A DNA stretch of 64,000 nt from Tateyamaria omphalii (GTDB lineage: Bacteria; Pseudomonadota; Alphaproteobacteria; Rhodobacterales; Rhodobacteraceae). Below are positions 60,065 to 64,000 of this stretch, piece after piece; positions within the stretch are counted from its first letter, which is position 1; the number at the start of each line of letters is the position of its first letter. A program made the position numbers and the translations under genes. Location: the NCBI RefSeq assembly GCF_019802125.1, contig NZ_JAHVHT010000007.1, positions 16,177 through 80,176 on the forward strand, in the 5' to 3' direction. The notes below the pieces were generated by a model. It was given only the letters and a program-made list of their open reading frames with translations. It did no database searches and was not told the origin of the DNA.

Positions 60065-60531
60065 GGCGTGTTCCGGTACGTGAAAGTGTAGCTGTAGCAT
60101 TGAAAAGGCGTCAGGGCGGGGCCGCGTACAAGATCCTCGATCCCCGGCTTTGTTGCCAGCAGCCGGTCCCAAAAACGCGCTGTGCCGGGCAGGGTGCTCG
60201 CGACACCAATGCGCCAGGCTCCGGGATGCAGTTGCAGGCAAAGGGCGGCGGCGCAGGCGCCCGTGCCTGCGTTTCGGGCGGTCGGCAGGATGCAGAACTC
60301 GGATATCTCGCGACAACCCTCTTCGCATCTGCGGATCAGGGCGAACCCGGCGCGCTCACCTTCGACGAGGATGGCATAGGCTGCGCGGTCTGGGTCAGTC
60401 CACCAGATGTCAAAGCGGTCCTGTGCCAGTGGTCCGAAACCGGGGACCAGTTCGTTGAAATAGGGCTCGGCGACATCATGCAGCCAAGGCGTGTCTACGC
60501 GGGACAGGGGGGCGAGGGTGACGTGCATCAC
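60061..60531 (-). CDS. GNAT-family acetyltransferase
   Basis: 156 residues ([20 protein letters not shown]). Short GNAT core with ILPTARNAGTGACAAAL as the acetyl-CoA loop. The start overlaps the ABC ATPase stop (ATGA). Distinct from the second GNAT of this operon; function unknown. Confidence 0.82.
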   Translation of the reverse strand: MMHVTLAPLSRVDTPWLHDVAEPYFNELVPGFGPLAQDRFDIWWTDPDRAAYAILVEGERAGFALIRRCEEGCREISEFCILPTARNAGTGACAAALCLQLHPGAWRIGVASTLPGTARFWDRLLATKPGIEDLVRGPALTPFQCYSYTFTYRNTP

Positions 60532-62081
60532 GCGGCCCCCGGCAGGGTTGGCGCCGCTTGGATCAATGTCTGCGTATAGGGATGGGTGGCTTCGGTGAAC
60601 ACGTGTTCTGTCGCCCCTTCCTCGACGATCTGGCCCTGTTTCATCACCAGCACGCGGTCGGTGATGGTGCGCACGATGCTCAGGTCGTGGCTGATGAACA
60701 GATAGGTCAGGTCGTATTGACGGCAGAGGTCGGCGATCAGGTCGAGGATTTGTGCGCGGACCGAGACGTCGAGCGCACTGACCGCCTCGTCAAAGATCAC
60801 CAGTTCGGGGCGGATGATGAGGGCCCGCGCGATGGCGAGCCGCTGGCGTTGGCCGCCGGAGAACTGGTGCGGGTACTTGTGCGCGTCCTCGGGCGACAGG
60901 CCAACATCCGTGAGGGCAGAGGCGATGCGGGCATCGCGATCCGGCGGTGGAGCGTCGAGCAGGTGAAAGGGTTCGGAAATCAGCCGGGCGACGCGATGGC
61001 GCGGGTTGAAGCTGCCGTAGGGGTCCTGAAACACCACCTGCATCTTGCGGCGCACGGCGGGGTCGGTGACTGGTGTGCCGTCCAGCGTGATGGTCCCGCT
61101 TTGCACTGGCTCAAGCCCGAGGATGGCGCGCGTTAATGTGGATTTTCCGCATCCCGACTCCCCGACCAGTCCGACCCGTTCGCCCCTTTTGATGTCGAAG
61201 CTGACGTCATCCACCGCGCGATGTGTCCCCGCGGGGACAAAGACGCGGGTGCGCGGCAGGGTGTAGTCGCGCACGACGTTTTGCACCCTTAACAGCGGGG
61301 CTTGCTCATCGCTACGCGGCAGATCCACCTGGTGGTTGGAGGCTGCGAGAAGGGCCTGAGTATAGGGGTGCTGCGGGTTGGCGAGTAAGGCGGGCGTGTC
61401 GCCCGCCTCGACCACCGCGCCATGGCGCATGACGGTGATGCGATCCGCCATTTCGGCGACGACGGCGAGGTCGTGCGTGATCATCAGCAGACCCATGCCA
61501 TCTTCGGTCGCGAGCTGTTTCAGCAGATCGAGGATTTGCGCCTGTGTCGTGACATCGAGCGCGGTCGTCGGTTCGTCCGCGATGAGCAGCTTGGGGCCGC
61601 AGGCGATGGCGATGGCGATGACGACGCGCTGGCGCTGGCCGCCCGACAGCTCGTGCGGGTAGCGGGAGAGGGGGATGGCCTGCAGGCCGACGCGGTCCAG
61701 CACGTCGCGCGCGCGCTGTGTTGGGTCGAGGTCCGGGCGGTGCAGGCGCACCGTTTCGGCCACCTGTTTGCCAATGGTCTGCACCGGGTTAAGCGCTGTC
61801 ATCGGCTCTTGGAACACCATGCCGACGAGGTCGCCGCGCAGTGTGCAGAGTGCGCGTTCGTCCAGCGCGAGCATATCGTTGCTGTCGAGGATGATCTGAC
61901 CAGTTGCGACAGCGGAAGCGGGTAGAAGTTGCATCACGGCAAGGGCTGTCATGGATTTGCCTGACCCGCTTTCACCGGTTACCGCCACGACCTCGCCCGG
62001 TGCCAGTGTCAGCGATACGTCCAGCAGGATCGGCGTGCCCGCGATGGAGAGGGACAGGTCAGAGATGGTGAGCAGGCTCAT
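60528..62081 (-). CDS. Fused oligopeptide-type ABC transporter ATPase (DppDF-like)
   Basis: 517 residues with two nucleotide-binding domains. First: Walker A GESGSGKS, signature LSGGQRQR, Walker B LLIADEP. Second: [23 protein letters not shown]. Such fused ATPases serve YejF-like peptide importers. The palindrome at 61224 is translated as VPAGT in the linker between the domains ([15 protein letters not shown]). Confidence 0.95.
   Translation of the reverse strand: MSLLTISDLSLSIAGTPILLDVSLTLAPGEVVAVTGESGSGKSMTALAVMQLLPASAVATGQIILDSNDMLALDERALCTLRGDLVGMVFQEPMTALNPVQTIGKQVAETVRLHRPDLDPTQRARDVLDRVGLQAIPLSRYPHELSGGQRQRVVIAIAIACGPKLLIADEPTTALDVTTQAQILDLLKQLATEDGMGLLMITHDLAVVAEMADRITVMRHGAVVEAGDTPALLANPQHPYTQALLAASNHQVDLPRSDEQAPLLRVQNVVRDYTLPRTRVFVPAGTHRAVDDVSFDIKRGERVGLVGESGCGKSTLTRAILGLEPVQSGTITLDGTPVTDPAVRRKMQVVFQDPYGSFNPRHRVARLISEPFHLLDAPPPDRDARIASALTDVGLSPEDAHKYPHQFSGGQRQRLAIARALIIRPELVIFDEAVSALDVSVRAQILDLIADLCRQYDLTYLFISHDLSIVRTITDRVLVMKQGQIVEEGATEHVFTEATHPYTQTLIQAAPTLPGAA
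61224..61239. repeat. Distant 16-bp palindrome inside the ABC ATPase gene
   Basis: A perfect TGTCCCCGCGGGGACA, about 32 kb from the nearest other copy, read as VPAGT in the linker between the two ATPase domains. Confidence 0.85.
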
Positions 62082-62893
62082 ACCCGCGCCACCCGCAGCT
62101 TTGGATCAAGTGCGTCGCGCAACCCGTCGCCGAGCAGGTTCAAGCCCAGCACCGTCAGGATGATGGCAAAGCCCGGCACCAGTGCCATGTGGGGTGCGAT
62201 GCTAACCAGTGTCTGTGCGTCGGCGAGCATGCGGCCCCAGCTTGGCGTCGGTGGCTGCGCGCCGAGGCCCACATAGGACAGCGCCGCTTCGGCGAGGATG
62301 CCGAGGCTGAACTGGATTGTCGCCTGCACGATCAGCAGGTTCGCGATGTTGGGCAGGATGTGTTCGACGCTGATCCGAGCAGGTCCTTTGCCAGCCACGC
62401 GGGCGGCCAGGATGAACTCACGCGCCCAGAGCGGCAGGGCACCTCCGCGCGTGACGCGGGCAAAGACAGGGATGTTGAAGATGCCGATGGCGATGATCGC
62501 GTTGATGGCCCCGGCCCCGAAGATCGCCGTGATCAGGATGGCGATGACGAGGCTAGGGAAGGCGAAGATCAGGTCATTGCCGCGCATGATCACCTCGTCG
62601 ACCCAGCCGCCTTGTCGCGCTGCCGCCCAAAGGCCCAAAGGCACACCGAGCCCGATGCCGATGCCCACGGCCACGCAAGCCACGGCGATGGACGTGCGTG
62701 CGCCCACCATGATCATGGAAAACAGGTCGCGCCCGAAATGGTCCGTGCCGAACCAATGTGTGCCGTTTGGCGTTTGCAGCTTTTCAGGGATGTTCATCGC
62801 GCTGTGGTCGAACGGCGTCCAGACAAAGGACAGCAGGGCTGCGATGACCATGAGGGCGGACAGGCCGCCGCCAAGTATCAGGGTTCGGTTCAT
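62078..62893 (-). CDS. Oligopeptide ABC permease (DppC-like)
   Basis: 271 residues from ATG 62893 (MNRTLILGGGLSALMVIAAL). Five or six membrane helices with the EAA loop at EFILAARVAGKGPARI. The longer frame to 63655 is antisense-like and rejected. ATGA overlaps on both sides bind it to the ATPase and the other permease. Confidence 0.93.
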   Translation of the reverse strand: MNRTLILGGGLSALMVIAALLSFVWTPFDHSAMNIPEKLQTPNGTHWFGTDHFGRDLFSMIMVGARTSIAVACVAVGIGIGLGVPLGLWAAARQGGWVDEVIMRGNDLIFAFPSLVIAILITAIFGAGAINAIIAIGIFNIPVFARVTRGGALPLWAREFILAARVAGKGPARISVEHILPNIANLLIVQATIQFSLGILAEAALSYVGLGAQPPTPSWGRMLADAQTLVSIAPHMALVPGFAIILTVLGLNLLGDGLRDALDPKLRVARV

Positions 62894-63837
62894 GCGCGCG
62901 CCCTCAGCCTTGGGTCGACGGCGGCGTAGGCGAGGTCGACAAGGAAGTTCACCGTGATGACAGCGAAGACGAGGAGCATCGTGACCGACTCCACGACGAT
63001 CAGGTCCCGGGCCGAGATGCTTTGGAAGATCAGCCGCCCGAGGCCTGGCAGGTAGAACACCTGTTCGATGATGATGCCACCTGCGAGCAGGAAGGAGAGT
63101 TGCAGGCCGAGGATCGTCAGCACGGGGATCATCGCGTTGCGCAATCCGTGGCGGCGCAGGGCGGCCCCACGGCTCAGCCCCTTGGCGCGGGCGGTGCGCA
63201 TGAAGTCCTCGTCCAGCACATCCAGTAGCGAGGATCGCATGACGCGGGCGAGGATGGCTGCCTGTGGCAAGGCGAGCGCGATGGCGGGCAGGGTGAGGGA
63301 TTTCATGGCTGCGACAAACCCTTTGTCCCAGCCCGCAAAGCCGCCCGCGCTGAACCAGCGCAGGTTGATGGCAAAGATCAGCACCAGCATCATCGCAAAC
63401 CAGAAATTCGGGATGGCGACGCCCACCTGGGTGGCGCCCATCACGCTGACATCGCCTGCCTTGCCGCGGCGGGACGCGGCATAGATGCCGGCGGGGAATG
63501 CTATTAGTGTGGAGAGTGCCAGCGCATACAGCGCAAGTGGCAGAGACACCCAAAGCCGGTCGGCAATCATCTCGGATACGGGTGTGCGGTATTGGTAGGA
63601 GGTGCCGAAATCGCCCTGAAGCATCCCTCCGACCCAAGCGAGGTAGCGTTGCCACTTCGGTTGGTCGAGCCCCAGTTCAGCGCGCAGGGCGGCCAGGGTA
63701 TCTTCGGCCGCGTTGATGCCCAGCATGAAGGAGGCGGGATCGCCCGGTGCCACCTCGATCACCGCGAAGATGACCAGCGACGCAATGGCGAGGCTGATGA
63801 TGAGCGACAGGAGCCGTTTGAAGGTGTAGCGCAGCAT
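62890..63837 (-). CDS. Oligopeptide ABC permease (DppB-like)
   Basis: 315 residues. The DppB-type N-terminus (MLRYTFKRLLSLIISLAIAS, then APGDPA), QYRTPVSEMIADRLWVSLPL and the EAA loop DEDFMRTARAKGLSRG. Pairs with the DppC-like permease. The gene follows the partial upstream frame by 13 bp. Confidence 0.93.
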   Translation of the reverse strand: MLRYTFKRLLSLIISLAIASLVIFAVIEVAPGDPASFMLGINAAEDTLAALRAELGLDQPKWQRYLAWVGGMLQGDFGTSYQYRTPVSEMIADRLWVSLPLALYALALSTLIAFPAGIYAASRRGKAGDVSVMGATQVGVAIPNFWFAMMLVLIFAINLRWFSAGGFAGWDKGFVAAMKSLTLPAIALALPQAAILARVMRSSLLDVLDEDFMRTARAKGLSRGAALRRHGLRNAMIPVLTILGLQLSFLLAGGIIIEQVFYLPGLGRLIFQSISARDLIVVESVTMLLVFAVITVNFLVDLAYAAVDPRLRARA

Positions 63838-63850
63838 ATGGCTGCGACGT

Positions 63851-63999
63851 TAGGCGGGCGGGTCTGTGCAGGCAAGCACGTCCGTCAGCGCGCCCAGGTC
63901 GCGGGCGATGGTGGCCATGGCAAGACCACGGATCGTGGCGATGTAGCAGTCCTGTGACCAGCCGCAGGTTTGGGTCAGGTTCTCCCAATTGCGGACCGA
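63851..63999 (-). CDS. Partial gene at the window edge, unknown
   Basis: The last 49 codons of a gene that starts beyond the window (...NWENLTQTCGWSQDCYIATI, ending LACTDPPA). It has three cysteines and does not look like the tail of a typical substrate-binding protein. 13 bp upstream of the DppB-like start, so probably the same operon. No family recognised. Confidence 0.6.
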
Positions 64000-64000
64000 G

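Overview
The window is a nearly complete photosynthesis gene cluster (PGC) of an aerobic anoxygenic phototroph, most likely an alphaproteobacterium of the Rhodobacterales (Roseobacter group). The grounds are the gene set and order (bchFNBHLM-lhaA-puhABC-acsF-puhE-hemA-cycA; bchOD-bchI-crtA / crtIB-tspO; crtCD / crtEF-bchCXYZ-pufQBALMC-dxs), the PpaA/PpsR regulator pair, the oxygen-dependent cyclase AcsF without bchE in the window, pufC instead of pufX after pufM, and spheroidene-series carotenoid genes (crtA, crtC, crtD, crtF).

Layout. 0-4.1 kb (minus strand): PucC-like carrier (cut by the window edge), bchG, ppsR, ppaA. 4.2-20.6 kb (plus): the bchF-to-cycA superoperon behind a control region with two PpsR palindromes and a perfect FNR box. 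20.8-23.9 kb: opgG, a small lipoprotein and a DinB-like gene, none with a known link to photosynthesis. 23.9-27.4 kb: a plasmid-type replication and partition module (replicase with a DnaA-domain-I-like C-terminus, origin region with a perfect DnaA box, parA, parB). 27.5-31.9 kb (minus): bchO, bchD, bchI, crtA. 32-35 kb (plus): crtI, crtB, tspO. 35.1-38.5 kb (minus): an exported leucine-rich-repeat protein, crtC, crtD. 38.6-52 kb (plus): crtE, crtF, bchC, bchX, a 66-codon unknown, bchY, bchZ, pufQBALMC, dxs. 52.1-64 kb (minus): a tightly packed, apparently catabolic operon (oligopeptide-type ABC transporter, two acetyltransferases, aldehyde dehydrogenase, two SDRs, peptidases/hydrolases, cupin, TPR protein).

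How it works together: the bch genes turn protoporphyrin into bacteriochlorophyll a, the crt genes make spheroidene-type carotenoids, hemA and dxs supply tetrapyrrole and isoprenoid precursors, puf/puh make the reaction centre and LH1, and cycA supplies the soluble electron carrier. PpsR palindromes (TGT-N12-ACA) lie at five control regions, so redox/light repression is cluster-wide.

The most unusual feature is a family of 16-bp palindromes (TGTCCCCGCGGGGACA and close variants) that clusters around the par/rep module, lies inside the coding sequences of parA, bchO and bchD (read as VPAGT, SPRGQ or CPRGD), and recurs once 32 kb away inside an ABC ATPase gene. They look like partition or replicon sites spread through photosynthesis genes. 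GC skew of the plus strand changes sign near 28 kb regardless of gene direction, which suggests that replication starts from this module and that the PGC is, or was, carried by a DnaA-like-type plasmid or chromid. Three further repeat families (GTAGGGTGCGC-type, GCCTCCGGCGGGAG-type, and a hairpin array before puhE) also lie between or inside PGC genes.
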